From: Aureispira sp.
GTDB taxonomy: Bacteria > Bacteroidota > Bacteroidia > Chitinophagales > Saprospiraceae
Direction: 5' to 3'
Assembly (NCBI GenBank): GCA_024222455.1
Contig: JAAEPD010000087.1
Location: forward strand, 1-64,000
Length of the DNA stretch: 64,000 nt
This document shows positions 1-7,587 of the stretch, piece after piece. The notes beneath the pieces are model-generated. The model searched no databases, was not told the DNA's origin, and saw only the letters and a list, made by a program, of their open reading frames with translations. Made by a program: the position numbers and the translations under genes. Each line of letters starts with the position of its first letter. Position 1 is the stretch's first letter.

Positions 1-132
1 GCTTGGGTGGACGCTTTTCGTTCCCTGCTAATTCGATTTGAGACTTCTGCTCAAAACTGGATTCAAGCCCACTACTTAGTTTTTGCTATGATTTTTCTTA
101 AAAAATATCTCACATTAACTTTTAGTTTTTAA
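1..132 (+). CDS. C-terminal fragment of an IS5-like DDE transposase (cut by window edge)
   Basis: Frame 1 is open from base 1 to a TAA at 130-132 and gives 43 residues. The stretch AWVDAFRSLLIRFETSAQNW, followed by a hydrophobic end (HYLVFAMIFLKK), resembles from memory the C-terminus of Bacteroidota IS5-group transposases, where a Trp-rich 'ERxNAW' segment leads into an 'RFET..NW' motif and a hydrophobic tail. The start and the catalytic DDE residues lie left of the window, so intactness cannot be judged. The 104 bases between this stop and the next gene show no obvious terminal inverted repeat, which cannot be tested without the other end. Confidence 0.5.
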   Translation, partial: AWVDAFRSLLIRFETSAQNWIQAHYLVFAMIFLKKYLTLTFSF

Positions 133-236
133 ATCACTTCATTTATAAAAAAAGAGAGAAACCAAAAACAATATAAGAAGGCTTCTGTTCTTTCTATGTT
201 TATTTAGGAATCTGATTATTATATATAATATACCTT

Positions 237-1217
237 ATGCACACAATACAAGATCTACGTAGCGAATTTGAGGAATATCTAGGACAAAATGGATTTGACT
301 TGAGTCCGAAAGAATTGTACGAACCATTAGATTATATATTAGCCTTAGGAGGTAAAAGAATGCGTCCAATCTTAGTAATGATGGCTTGTAATCTTTTTTC
401 GGAAGAGCTTAAACCTAGTTTAGCCCCTGCTTATGGTGTAGAGTTGTTCCATAATTTTTCTTTGATGCATGATGACATTATGGATGAAGCCCCTCTACGA
501 AGAGGCAAGGCAACAGTGCATACTAAATATAATACAAATACTGCAATTCTTTCGGGAGATGTAATGTTGGTTTATGCTTATCAGTATGTTGCTCAAGTTG
601 CTAGTGAGTTGTTGCCTATAGTTATTAAAGTTTTTAATGAAACTGCTATTGGCGTTTGTGAAGGGCAGCAAATGGATATGAATTTTGAGACGAGCTCAAC
701 AGTGAGTATACCAGAGTATATCCGTATGATAGAACTCAAAACCTCTGTGTTGGTACATGGTGGGATGAAAATAGGAGCCTTGGTTGGTGGCGCCACAGAA
801 ACTCAAGCTGATTTAGTAGCTGAGTTTGGCCGAAATATGGGGATTGCTTTTCAGCTGCAAGATGACTTGTTAGACACCTTTGGAGAGTCTGCTAAGGTCG
901 GTAAACGTATAGGTGGTGATATTCTTCAGAATAAAAAGACGTACTTGGTTTTAAAAGCTTTAGAATTGGTAGATGCGACCACTCGTCAAGAGTTGATGAC
1001 TTGGATGACTACTTCAACAAACTCCACAAAGGAGGAGGAAAAAATAGAAGCAGTCAGAGCTATATTTACAGCTTCTGGAGTTGTAGAAGCTATTAATAAA
1101 GAGATTCAAAACTATGAAAATAAAGCATTAGAATATCTTGCTCAGGTGGATTTACCTGCAAAACAAAAAGAGCCTTTAAAAGCTTTTTTGAGCATGATTA
1201 TGCAAAGAGAACATTAG
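237..1217 (+). CDS. Polyprenyl (isoprenyl) diphosphate synthase
   Basis: All-alpha trans-prenyltransferase that condenses isopentenyl diphosphate onto an allylic diphosphate, feeding quinone or other isoprenoid synthesis in the cytoplasm. It has the family signatures in order: GGKRMRP (residues 38-44, diphosphate binding), the first Asp-rich motif DDIMD (79-83) followed by LRRGK, and the second Asp-rich motif DDLLD (209-213) in a GIAFQLQDD context. At 326 aa it has the usual length. Chain length (farnesyl, geranylgeranyl or octaprenyl) cannot be fixed from sequence alone; the residues before the first motif are Phe-His-Asn-Phe-Ser-Leu-Met-His. It is monocistronic and ends just before a strong bidirectional terminator. 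Confidence 0.92.
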   Translation: MHTIQDLRSEFEEYLGQNGFDLSPKELYEPLDYILALGGKRMRPILVMMACNLFSEELKPSLAPAYGVELFHNFSLMHDDIMDEAPLRRGKATVHTKYNTNTAILSGDVMLVYAYQYVAQVASELLPIVIKVFNETAIGVCEGQQMDMNFETSSTVSIPEYIRMIELKTSVLVHGGMKIGALVGGATETQADLVAEFGRNMGIAFQLQDDLLDTFGESAKVGKRIGGDILQNKKTYLVLKALELVDATTRQELMTWMTTSTNSTKEEEKIEAVRAIFTASGVVEAINKEIQNYENKALEYLAQVDLPAKQKEPLKAFLSMIMQREH

Positions 1218-1221
1218 TATA

Positions 1222-1262
1222 AAAAAAACGCCTTGTAGATAAATTCTACAAGGCGTTTTTTC
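1222..1262. terminator. Bidirectional rho-independent terminator
   Basis: A perfect 15-bp stem (1224-1238 with 1246-1260) and a 7-nt loop, with A tracts on the left and T tracts on the right. It lies between the convergent prenyl synthase and LRR lipoprotein genes and can serve both. Confidence 0.9.
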
Positions 1263-1283
1263 TTGATAGAATAGACTTCCTGT

Positions 1284-1832
1284 TTAAAATTTTAGTTTAG
1301 CATTCGGGAAAAACTCACCTGCTTTATCTTGTTCTGCACTCGAAAGCTCAGTTTTTTTGCAACCTAAGTGCTTTAGATCTTTTAAGTTTGCCATACATGG
1401 AGGTAAGCTACTAATCGGATTGCTCCCTATATGCAAACGCTCTAAACCCACCAACTCACAAATACAATTAGGCACTTCTGCTAGGTTATTGTATCCCACT
1501 TTTAGCAGTCTAAGATTTTTGAGGTTACCCAGCGAGTTGGGTAGAGTTGTCAGTTGGTTGTATCCCAAGTATAATTCTTCAAGTTGTGTTAATTGCCCAA
1601 TACTTTCGGGTAATGAGGTCAACTCATTTTTACCTAGATGGAGTTTTTTTAGATTGGTTAATTGTCCAATACGATCATCTATTTGACTTAAGCCCTTTTC
1701 GCCTAGTTTTAGAACTGTTACAGCTTCTGGGTTTTCTAAGGCTTCTTCTAGCGAATTGTATTCTGATGAACCACAAGAGCTAATAAAAAATAAGAAACTT
1801 AGAAGGCTTAATAATTGAATAGTTTTGTACAT
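1284..1832 (-). CDS. Leucine-rich-repeat lipoprotein
   Basis: Starts with an SPII signal peptide whose lipobox ends at Cys20 (FISSCG), so it is probably membrane-anchored. Residues about 58-165 form four to five leucine-rich repeats of 23 residues with the pattern LxxLxxLxLGxNxLxxLPxx, the bacterial/plant 'LPxSIGxL' subtype. The protein has no enzymatic domain and ends shortly after the last repeat, so a binding or scaffold role at the cell envelope is likely. The partner is unknown. Single gene, convergent with the prenyl synthase. Confidence 0.85.
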   Translation of the reverse strand: MYKTIQLLSLLSFLFFISSCGSSEYNSLEEALENPEAVTVLKLGEKGLSQIDDRIGQLTNLKKLHLGKNELTSLPESIGQLTQLEELYLGYNQLTTLPNSLGNLKNLRLLKVGYNNLAEVPNCICELVGLERLHIGSNPISSLPPCMANLKDLKHLGCKKTELSSAEQDKAGEFFPNAKLKF

Positions 1833-1911
1833 GGGTATGGTTGTTTAGGGTTTTTGAATAGTTCAATATTCTATAAAAAATTATATTAACGCAAGTTTTA
1901 GGGATTTTAAT

Positions 1912-2586
1912 TTATGGTAAACAGTATTGCTGGAGTTCCTCTTTTTTACCAAAAAAAACGTTCAAATCCACTGCGCCATCAATTCCTTGTATAGAACCAT
2001 TATCGCTGTATTGCCAAAATTCCCAAGGAATATCTGTAGCAGCAGATCTATTATAATAGGCTATCCAAATAGGATTGTCTATTTGCCCCTTTAGGTGCTG
2101 CTCATAAAAGCTTTTGTAGGTGTATACAATAGGTTTAGCATTGTAATGGTTTTCTATATACTGCAACCAAATTCTAATGTCTCGAACTATTAGGTCTGTG
2201 GTTACCTTATCGGTAACTTCTATATCTAGTACTGGAACTAAATCTCCTGATTGTAGGTCAACTGCTTCTATAAAATTTTGAATTTGTTGTTGGACTGCAA
2301 CCTTAGGTCGAAAAAAATGATAAGCACCTTTCACTACAGGTAATTGATCTAGGTTTTTCCAATTATGTTGAAATAACGAATCTTTATAAAATCCTCCTTC
2401 TGTTGCCTTGACTAATACAAATTCTAAATTATTCTCTTTAAATTTTTTCCAATCAATACGCTTCTGATAATGGGAGATATCAATACCTTTTGTTGGATAA
2501 TTATCTGCTTCATGAGAACATGCTGTAAGATTGATTATACCTAAGCTCAGAATGAAAAATACAAGAGTTTTGGAAATAGGATTCAT
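1912..2586 (-). CDS. GH25 lysozyme-family lipoprotein
   Basis: Peptidoglycan muramidase of glycoside hydrolase family 25 (N-acetylmuramidase, TIM-like barrel). Visible signatures: GIDISHYQ (residues 34-41, with the N-terminal Asp36), AYHFF (about 88-92), PVLDIEV with the expected catalytic acids Asp121 and Glu123, and a C-terminal WQYSDNGSIQGIDGAVDLN block. A lipobox at Cys23 (NLTACS) predicts membrane anchoring, so it probably acts on the cell's own wall in the periplasm or, if surface-exported, on other bacteria. At 224 aa it is a single-domain enzyme with no SH3 or LysM binding module. Monocistronic. Confidence 0.9.
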   Translation of the reverse strand: MNPISKTLVFFILSLGIINLTACSHEADNYPTKGIDISHYQKRIDWKKFKENNLEFVLVKATEGGFYKDSLFQHNWKNLDQLPVVKGAYHFFRPKVAVQQQIQNFIEAVDLQSGDLVPVLDIEVTDKVTTDLIVRDIRIWLQYIENHYNAKPIVYTYKSFYEQHLKGQIDNPIWIAYYNRSAATDIPWEFWQYSDNGSIQGIDGAVDLNVFFGKKEELQQYCLP

Positions 2587-2777
2587 AAGACTTGAATAGT
2601 AAAACGGTTTAGATTTTAAAAATAGAAAAACAAAAAAAAATCAGAAAAAATTTCGCTAGAAGGGTAATATCCAAAATTTTATCAGCATAAAGAGATGTAA
2701 CACACAAAAAAAAGAAATAAAAACAACAGAAGGAAATAGAAACATTTGGAAGACTAAAAAAAACACTCCTATTAGTT

Positions 2778-3224
2778 ATGAAAAAAGTATTGATGATAAG
2801 TATTTTGATGGTAATAGGGTCTACTATAAGTTTTGCACAAGCTTCCAAAAATATTCACCAGTTGTTTACAATGAAAGAGAGTATTGAAAAATTAAATATT
2901 AATGTACCCTCTTCTAATATTCAAATTAAAAAAGTAAAAAGTAGCCGAATTCGTGTAGAGATTACTGTTAAGTTAGAAACTCCAAATCTGAATATGTTAG
3001 AGTTTTTGATAGATAAAGGCCGTTATGAGTTGGTACAAGAGACCAATAATTTAGAAACTGAATTAAGCATCAGCAGCAAGAAAAATAATAATGTAATTAT
3101 TATAAAAGGTAAGGAGTGTAAGGAAGAGTTGAGCTACATAGTATATATACCAGAGTCTATAGAGCAGGTAAGTGCTATGAGTTTGGAAACAGGAGAGCGA
3201 GCTGTTGTTGCAATAGATAATTAA
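2778..3224 (+). CDS. Small exported protein, ASKNIHQ family, paralogue 1
   Basis: First of three tandem paralogues (the others start at 3495 and 4305). It has a signal peptide of about 20 residues, then ASKNIHQL at the mature N-terminus, then a predicted beta-rich body. Conserved points across the three copies: a VEVKK/IQIKK strand, an N-L-x-x-L block before DKGRYEL, and a 'KGKECKEELSYIVYIPE' segment with one conserved Cys. The overall pattern recalls DUF4097/GIN-type beta-solenoid adhesin-like domains, but I cannot claim membership. Function unknown; periplasmic or secreted. It is followed by its own terminator, so the copies may be transcribed separately. Confidence 0.8.
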   Translation: MKKVLMISILMVIGSTISFAQASKNIHQLFTMKESIEKLNINVPSSNIQIKKVKSSRIRVEITVKLETPNLNMLEFLIDKGRYELVQETNNLETELSISSKKNNNVIIIKGKECKEELSYIVYIPESIEQVSAMSLETGERAVVAIDN

Positions 3225-3290
3225 TATAAAACTTCAATAAATATAAGTTTTCAAGAGTAAAATTGGGTGAATTTTAGTTAATGGATGACA

Positions 3291-3327
3291 AGCACTTTAT
3301 GCACAAGGCATAAGGTGCTGTTTTTTT
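3291..3327 (+). terminator. Terminator after paralogue 1
   Basis: Twelve-base stem 3291-3302 pairing with 3308-3319 (one G-T wobble), a 5-nt loop, then seven T residues at 3321-3327. Confidence 0.8.
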
Positions 3328-3494
3328 AGGATTAAAACCATTTAGGAGTTGTCTACAAAATAGAAAAAATCTTAATTTTAAAATATATTTCTTTTAAAAA
3401 TATTTGTAATTATTTGACTTTATTTTGATTATAGAGAGGTCTGGTTTTTGTGGTATTCTTAACATAAGATACACCTAACCTAAAATTTTTCCAG

Positions 3495-4031
3495 ATGAAA
3501 CTCTCTACTCTTTTAATCGGATTTTTAATAGTTTTATGTAATCTACAATTAGAAGCTCAGGCCTCTAAAAATGTTCACCAACTGATTGCCTTAGGGGATG
3601 ATGAAAAAGAACTTAGAACATTGAATCTCCATGTACATGGTGACGATGTAGAAGTGATAAAAATACGAGGAACTCGTGTGCAAGCAAAAACTAGGGTTTC
3701 GATTTCTTTTGATAACTTACCCTTTTTAAATTACTTGATGGATAATGGACGGTATGAACTAGAATCTATTCCTTCAGGAGGAGAGTCGAGCATCAATATT
3801 GAAGCTAAGTTTAATAATGATATAGTGATTAGGGGAGAGCATTGTTCAGAAACAATATCTTATGTATTTTATGTGCCAGAGTATATTGAAAATGTACAAA
3901 TTCATAATTTAGATTCGGGTTTTGATACAAATACAAATACTGATTCTGATGAGGAGATCGATTATGATTATCAAGTTGAATCTGATTCTGATGAGGAGAT
4001 CGATTATGACTATCAGGTTGAATCTGATTAA
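3495..4031 (+). CDS. Small exported protein, ASKNVHQ family, paralogue 2 with acidic repeat tail
   Basis: Second paralogue of the tandem family: signal peptide to about residue 21, ASKNVHQL, the DNGRYELE block, and the 'RGEHCSETISYVFYVPE' segment with the conserved Cys. Unlike its sisters it carries an extra C-terminal tail of about 34 residues rich in Asp and Glu, containing two exact copies of DSDEEIDYDYQVES (residues 150-163 and 164-177). Such acidic DxDxDE tails often bind calcium, which is inference only here. The tail comes from a 42-bp DNA repeat. Function unknown; exported. Confidence 0.8.
   Translation: MKLSTLLIGFLIVLCNLQLEAQASKNVHQLIALGDDEKELRTLNLHVHGDDVEVIKIRGTRVQAKTRVSISFDNLPFLNYLMDNGRYELESIPSGGESSINIEAKFNNDIVIRGEHCSETISYVFYVPEYIENVQIHNLDSGFDTNTNTDSDEEIDYDYQVESDSDEEIDYDYQVESD
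3942..4025 (+). repeat. 42-bp tandem duplication, two copies, in frame
   Basis: 3942-3983 and 3984-4025 are adjacent direct repeats that differ at only two third-codon positions. Each encodes DSDEEIDYDYQVES. The high DNA identity points to a recent duplication or continuing copy-number variation. Confidence 0.95.
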
Positions 4032-4108
4032 GATTTTAATTTAGAATTTCATTTTGATAAAAAGTGGGATTTCAAAAAGCCTAGAACTATTTTATAGTTT
4101 AATATATA

Positions 4109-4138
4109 TGTGAATTCAACTATGGGTTCACATTTTTT
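4109..4138 (+). terminator. Weak terminator-like hairpin after paralogue 2
   Basis: Short stem 4109-4114 with 4127-4132 followed by a T run at 4133-4138. It is weaker than the terminators after the other two paralogues. Confidence 0.4.
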
Positions 4139-4304
4139 GTGTGTTAAAAACACATACACGGTTTGCTTTAAATTTTGAATTGTTTGTTTTTTGCAGAATA
4201 AAAGATATGTTTTTTAGAATTTTTGTGAAATAAAATTCTTTTACTCGTGGTTTTTTTGTATTATTGTATTGGGGGCATTAAATATACACTAAAACACAGG
4301 GGCT

Positions 4305-4742
4305 ATGAAATACTTTATACTCACTCTTATAAGTTGTTTGGGCATTACTTACCTATCTGCACAAAATGCCTCAAAGAATATTCATCAAATCATTAACATA
4401 GAACAGGAAGAATTGCCGTCTTCTGTCCATATTCATATTCAATCTGGAAATGTAGAAGTCAAAAAGGCAGCAGGATCTAGAATTTGGGTATGTGGGAGTG
4501 CTAAGATTTCTATTCCTAATCTCTATTTTTTGGATCACCTGATTAAGAATGGACGATATGAATTAGAGTTAACAGGAGATAATAGAGCTATCCGAATAGA
4601 GGATAAACAAAAGGGATCTATAATGGTAAAAGGTCAAGACTGTAAGGAAGAAATAAAATACACTATATATGTTCCTGAGGATATCAGCACTGTGATTGTG
4701 TGGGATAACGAAACAGGCGACAATATAGTGATGAGCGATTAG
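4305..4742 (+). CDS. Small exported protein, ASKNIHQ family, paralogue 3
   Basis: Third paralogue of the tandem family. It has a signal peptide to about residue 19 (YLSAQ), NASKNIHQI, the strand VHIHIQSGNVEVKKAAGSR, the LIKNGRYELE block and the 'KGQDCKEEIKYTIYVPED' segment with the conserved Cys. It lacks the acidic tail of copy 2. It contains one extra Cys (ICV-type, about residue 64) not shared with the others. Function unknown; exported. It is closed by a strong hairpin shared with the convergent downstream gene. Confidence 0.8.
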   Translation: MKYFILTLISCLGITYLSAQNASKNIHQIINIEQEELPSSVHIHIQSGNVEVKKAAGSRIWVCGSAKISIPNLYFLDHLIKNGRYELELTGDNRAIRIEDKQKGSIMVKGQDCKEEIKYTIYVPEDISTVIVWDNETGDNIVMSD

Positions 4743-4766
4743 GGTTAATTAATGGAAGTTTGGTAT

Positions 4767-4807
4767 AAGCTCTGTGAACTAGTTTCACAGAGCTTTCCAT
4801 TTTTTAG
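4767..4807. terminator. Bidirectional terminator between paralogue 3 and a small membrane protein
   Basis: Perfect 12-bp stem 4767-4778 with 4784-4795 and a 5-nt loop, followed by a T-rich run at 4801-4805 on the plus strand. Confidence 0.85.
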
Positions 4808-4813
4808 GAGGGG

Positions 4814-5074
4814 TTATTCCCTAGAAGAAGAATTAGGCACCATGTTATAAAGTAAAGCTAAAACCATGAGCATAACTAGAGGAAATACTAAAATATAGGC
4901 TGTGAAATTGCTTTCTAACTCATCTGCAGAAATATAGGCAAAGACTAATCCCAGCAGAATACTAGGAATGAGCATCCAAAGGTTTTTGGGCTGTTTAGCT
5001 AAAAGTGGAATGGTAAAAAAGATAAGAACAATAGCTAGAATTCCTATTACGGTCAAAATAAGGGTAGTTATCAT
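4814..5074 (-). CDS. Small integral membrane protein
   Basis: 86 residues with three predicted transmembrane segments (about 1-23, 32-50 and 58-78) joined by very short loops. There is one charged loop (ADELES) and a polar tail. I recognise no family. It stands alone, convergent with paralogue 3, and its size and hydrophobic profile support a real membrane protein. Function unknown. Confidence 0.65.
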   Translation of the reverse strand: MITTLILTVIGILAIVLIFFTIPLLAKQPKNLWMLIPSILLGLVFAYISADELESNFTAYILVFPLVMLMVLALLYNMVPNSSSRE

Positions 5075-5202
5075 AACTCAGGTTGCTGTTGAATAAAAAA
5101 GAAAACCCCCAAGCCTATATACACCTTTTGAAATTAGGACTTGGGAGTAACTTTATGTAAGGATCTTTAACTAAAATTAAAAAATAGGGGCAAAGCCTTT
5201 TC

Positions 5203-5610
5203 TTATAAAACAGTAGGATTGGTTAGATAGATAGCTCCATGTTTAGACTCACTGACAGTAGCTTTTATGGTAACTTCGGCATCTTTTTCAATAGCTTTGG
5301 CTATTGCTCCGTTCTCTGTGCTAAATACTACTTGTACTTTTGCTTGTTTTAGTCCAGATAAGACTTCATCCCCTAAAGCGAGATTCACCCCTGACATGGT
5401 TTCGCTAGCTCCCCAACTAATAGCCTTTATCGTAATTTCTTGATCTTTGAGTTCATCAAATTTACTATTAAGATCATTACAAGTAAGACTAGTTGACTCT
5501 TCTTTGGGAGGGTTATTGGTTTCTGAATTGCTAGTAGCAGCATCTCCGCCACAAGCAACTAGAAAAAAGGATAGAGCTAAAAATAAGATTGAATTAAATA
5601 TTGTTTTCAT
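5203..5610 (-). CDS. OB-fold-like (tRNA_anti-like) lipoprotein, copy 2
   Basis: SPII signal peptide with lipobox ending at Cys20 (FLVACGG), a low-complexity Ser/Asn/Glu linker, then a domain of about 95 residues of the tRNA_anti-like/OB-fold pattern: 'CNDLNSKFDELKDQEITIKAISWG' ... 'ATVSESKHGAIYLTNP'. Such small periplasmic OB folds are common in Bacteroidota and usually uncharacterised. Its start codon overlaps the stop of the upstream paralogue by one base (TAATG), indicating translational coupling. The two signal peptides are nearly identical, so the pair arose by tandem duplication, with strong later divergence of the domain. Confidence 0.8.
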   Translation of the reverse strand: MKTIFNSILFLALSFFLVACGGDAATSNSETNNPPKEESTSLTCNDLNSKFDELKDQEITIKAISWGASETMSGVNLALGDEVLSGLKQAKVQVVFSTENGAIAKAIEKDAEVTIKATVSESKHGAIYLTNPTVL

Positions 5611-6020
5611 TATAATTTTTTAGGATTAATAAGTCTAGGAGCACCATATTCATCTTCTCCAACTTTGCCTTCTAATGCGATCTCTTCATCTTCTTTGATG
5701 TTCAATAAAGGATCATTTTCATTTTCAAATACAATGACTGCTATGTCGTAAGAATCATTTTTGCTTTGGGGTTTAGTCCCAAACTGCATTTGTCTTGTGC
5801 CATTTACTTTTAAGGCACCATAACTAAAGGCTTTTATTTTTACTTGTTTGCCTTCGTATTTCTCAAAATTCAGGTTAAGTTCTTCAATAGAAATATAGCC
5901 ATCATTAGAGCTGCTAACTTCTTCTTTTATTTCTGCATCATTAGTAGCAGCATCTTCACTACAGGCAACTAAAAAAATAGATAGGGCTAAAAATAAGATT
6001 GAATTGAATACTGATTTCAT
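5610..6020 (-). CDS. OB-fold-like (tRNA_anti-like) lipoprotein, copy 1
   Basis: First gene of the two-gene lipoprotein unit. Lipobox ends at Cys20 (FLVACSE); linker; then 'IEELNLNFEKYEGKQVKIKAFSYG' ... 'EGKVGEDEYGAPRLINP', the same architecture as its downstream sister. The closing GxVxExxxGAxxLxNP block is the most conserved part. The gene ends with TAATG shared with the next start. Probably an inner- or outer-membrane-anchored periplasmic protein of unknown ligand. It lies 50 bp downstream of the poly-Ser protein gene on the same strand. Confidence 0.8.
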   Translation of the reverse strand: MKSVFNSILFLALSIFLVACSEDAATNDAEIKEEVSSSNDGYISIEELNLNFEKYEGKQVKIKAFSYGALKVNGTRQMQFGTKPQSKNDSYDIAVIVFENENDPLLNIKEDEEIALEGKVGEDEYGAPRLINPKKL

Positions 6021-6070
6021 GATATTATGTATGTTGATTTTGATTTTTAAAATGGTTGAATGAGCAATAT

Positions 6071-7345
6071 TTATTTGTTGACATTATTGCAGTTCATTTC
6101 TTCTTTTTGGTGCTTATTCTGATAAAGAATATTGCTAGAGTATTTTCCACCACCTTCATAGTCTCTAACCAAATAACCCTCTACACGATAGCATTTGCCA
6201 TCTTCGGCCTTATGAGCAGTTTCTATTAGTATTTTCTTTTCTTTAGGTAGGTCAAACTCATTCTTGACTACAAACCAATCTGAAGTAATACTGACTCTCA
6301 ATACTTTGCCATAACCTCTTGCGGCTGTTTTTTTAGTTGCAATAGCACTCAATTTAGAGTCACTAAGGTGTGCTTTTGTTATTCTAACTTTGCTTATTCT
6401 AAATTGATGAGCTTTGGCATCTAGGTTTTTGAGTTCATCACTATCCGAAAGCACTGTTAATTCTTTGATACCCGCTTCTTGTTTTTGAACTAAGGCTAAA
6501 ACATCGGCATCGGTAGGAGCTAATTTCAAGAATTCTTTTCCATAGCTAATTGATTTAGTCAATTTTTTGATCGTATGGTCAGGACGGTCACCTGGCTGAA
6601 AAGATTTTAGAAACTCGTCTGTTTTTCGGTTTTCTGCTGACCAATATTCAAGAGAACGGGTTCCTTCCTTCATATCATTTAAGGTATATTCTTTTACCTT
6701 AGGCACAGAGTTAGTGTAGAATACTTCTACTTTTTCTATACTTTTTTGGTGACTTTCTGTCTTGAAATCACTTGCGTTAATTTCCTTTTTAAGTACTAAA
6801 AACTGTTCTTTATTTAACTTATCACAATAGGTTTTATCTGTAGAACCTACTGTTCTATAATAAGTATCTAATTTATCCTCAAACCAAGAAATGCTCTCTG
6901 TATAGCTGCTTAGTTTTTTGCTTAAGGCTGCCTCTGCTGCTCCTTTATCACGCTCTTGTTTGAGTTTATCATAAGCCGCTTGATCTTGCTCCAGTTCTGA
7001 CCAGTTGGGATCTAATTCTTTAATTTTTTCGAGTGCTTCAGCACATTCTTCTAAGTTTCCAAAAGAAAGATTATTTCTGAAACTTCGGATATATCGAACA
7101 GCAGGGCTTGCTTCCATCTTTTCTCTAGAAGTTTGACCAGAAGATTTAGACGAACTAGAACTGGAAGATGAGGATGAAGAGGAGCTACTAGATTTTGGGT
7201 CTGCTTTAGCCGTTTCTTTTTTTGCTTTCTTTTTAGTGGCTGATTTGGCCATTGATTTTAGCTTGCCAAATTGAGCATCTGCATTAGAATGCATTCCTAA
7301 AAAGAAGACTAAAAACACAATTGTCAAGAGTGATGTCTTTTTCAT
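6071..7345 (-). CDS. Exported protein with poly-serine linker, function unknown
   Basis: I place the start at the ATG at 7345 (protein MKKTSLLTIVFLVFF..., about 424 aa), because it begins a clean signal peptide ending near DAQFG. An upstream in-frame ATG at 7399 would put 18 non-signal residues in front. After a Lys/Ala-rich segment comes a run of 15 consecutive Ser residues encoded by mixed Ser codons, then a helical region with EKIKELDPNW and repeated Lys/Glu heptads, and a beta-rich C-terminus. Ser-rich linkers are typical of surface or periplasmic spacers. No family recognised. A 21-bp-phased direct repeat lies about 180 bp upstream. Confidence 0.7.
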   Translation of the reverse strand: MKKTSLLTIVFLVFFLGMHSNADAQFGKLKSMAKSATKKKAKKETAKADPKSSSSSSSSSSSSSSSKSSGQTSREKMEASPAVRYIRSFRNNLSFGNLEECAEALEKIKELDPNWSELEQDQAAYDKLKQERDKGAAEAALSKKLSSYTESISWFEDKLDTYYRTVGSTDKTYCDKLNKEQFLVLKKEINASDFKTESHQKSIEKVEVFYTNSVPKVKEYTLNDMKEGTRSLEYWSAENRKTDEFLKSFQPGDRPDHTIKKLTKSISYGKEFLKLAPTDADVLALVQKQEAGIKELTVLSDSDELKNLDAKAHQFRISKVRITKAHLSDSKLSAIATKKTAARGYGKVLRVSITSDWFVVKNEFDLPKEKKILIETAHKAEDGKCYRVEGYLVRDYEGGGKYSSNILYQNKHQKEEMNCNNVNK

Positions 7346-7523
7346 TACTGAATAATTTATGGTTAATGTAATCTTGAAGCAGCCCATAAAAAGCTGCACA
7401 AAGAGTAGGTTGCAGTATACTCTTTAGCAACTCTGTATGGTTGTTTCAATTATCTGATTACAAAAGTATCTTATTCAGTACAAGCTTGCTTGCTTAATGG
7501 ACAAGTGTAGGAGAGGAGTGTAT

Positions 7524-7551
7524 ATTCGTTGATGTTTGTTGTAGATTCGTT
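7524..7551. promoter_or_regulatory. Two ATTCGTT direct repeats at 21-bp period (possible LytTR sites)
   Basis: ATTCGTT occurs at 7524-7530 and again at 7545-7551, exactly 21 bp apart. The core is the reverse complement of the AACGAA core in the 31-42 kb arrays. It lies between the LytTR regulator gene (stop at 7588) and the start of the poly-Ser protein gene (7345). With only two copies, chance cannot be excluded. Confidence 0.4.
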
Positions 7552-7587
7552 TTAGAATCCTTTTCTATTAGTATTTACCATTAAAAG

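Noticed and set aside
7140-7195. Simple-sequence (microsatellite) repeat at the poly-Ser segment
   Set aside because: The serine codons are mixed at DNA level, so this is not a nucleotide microsatellite.
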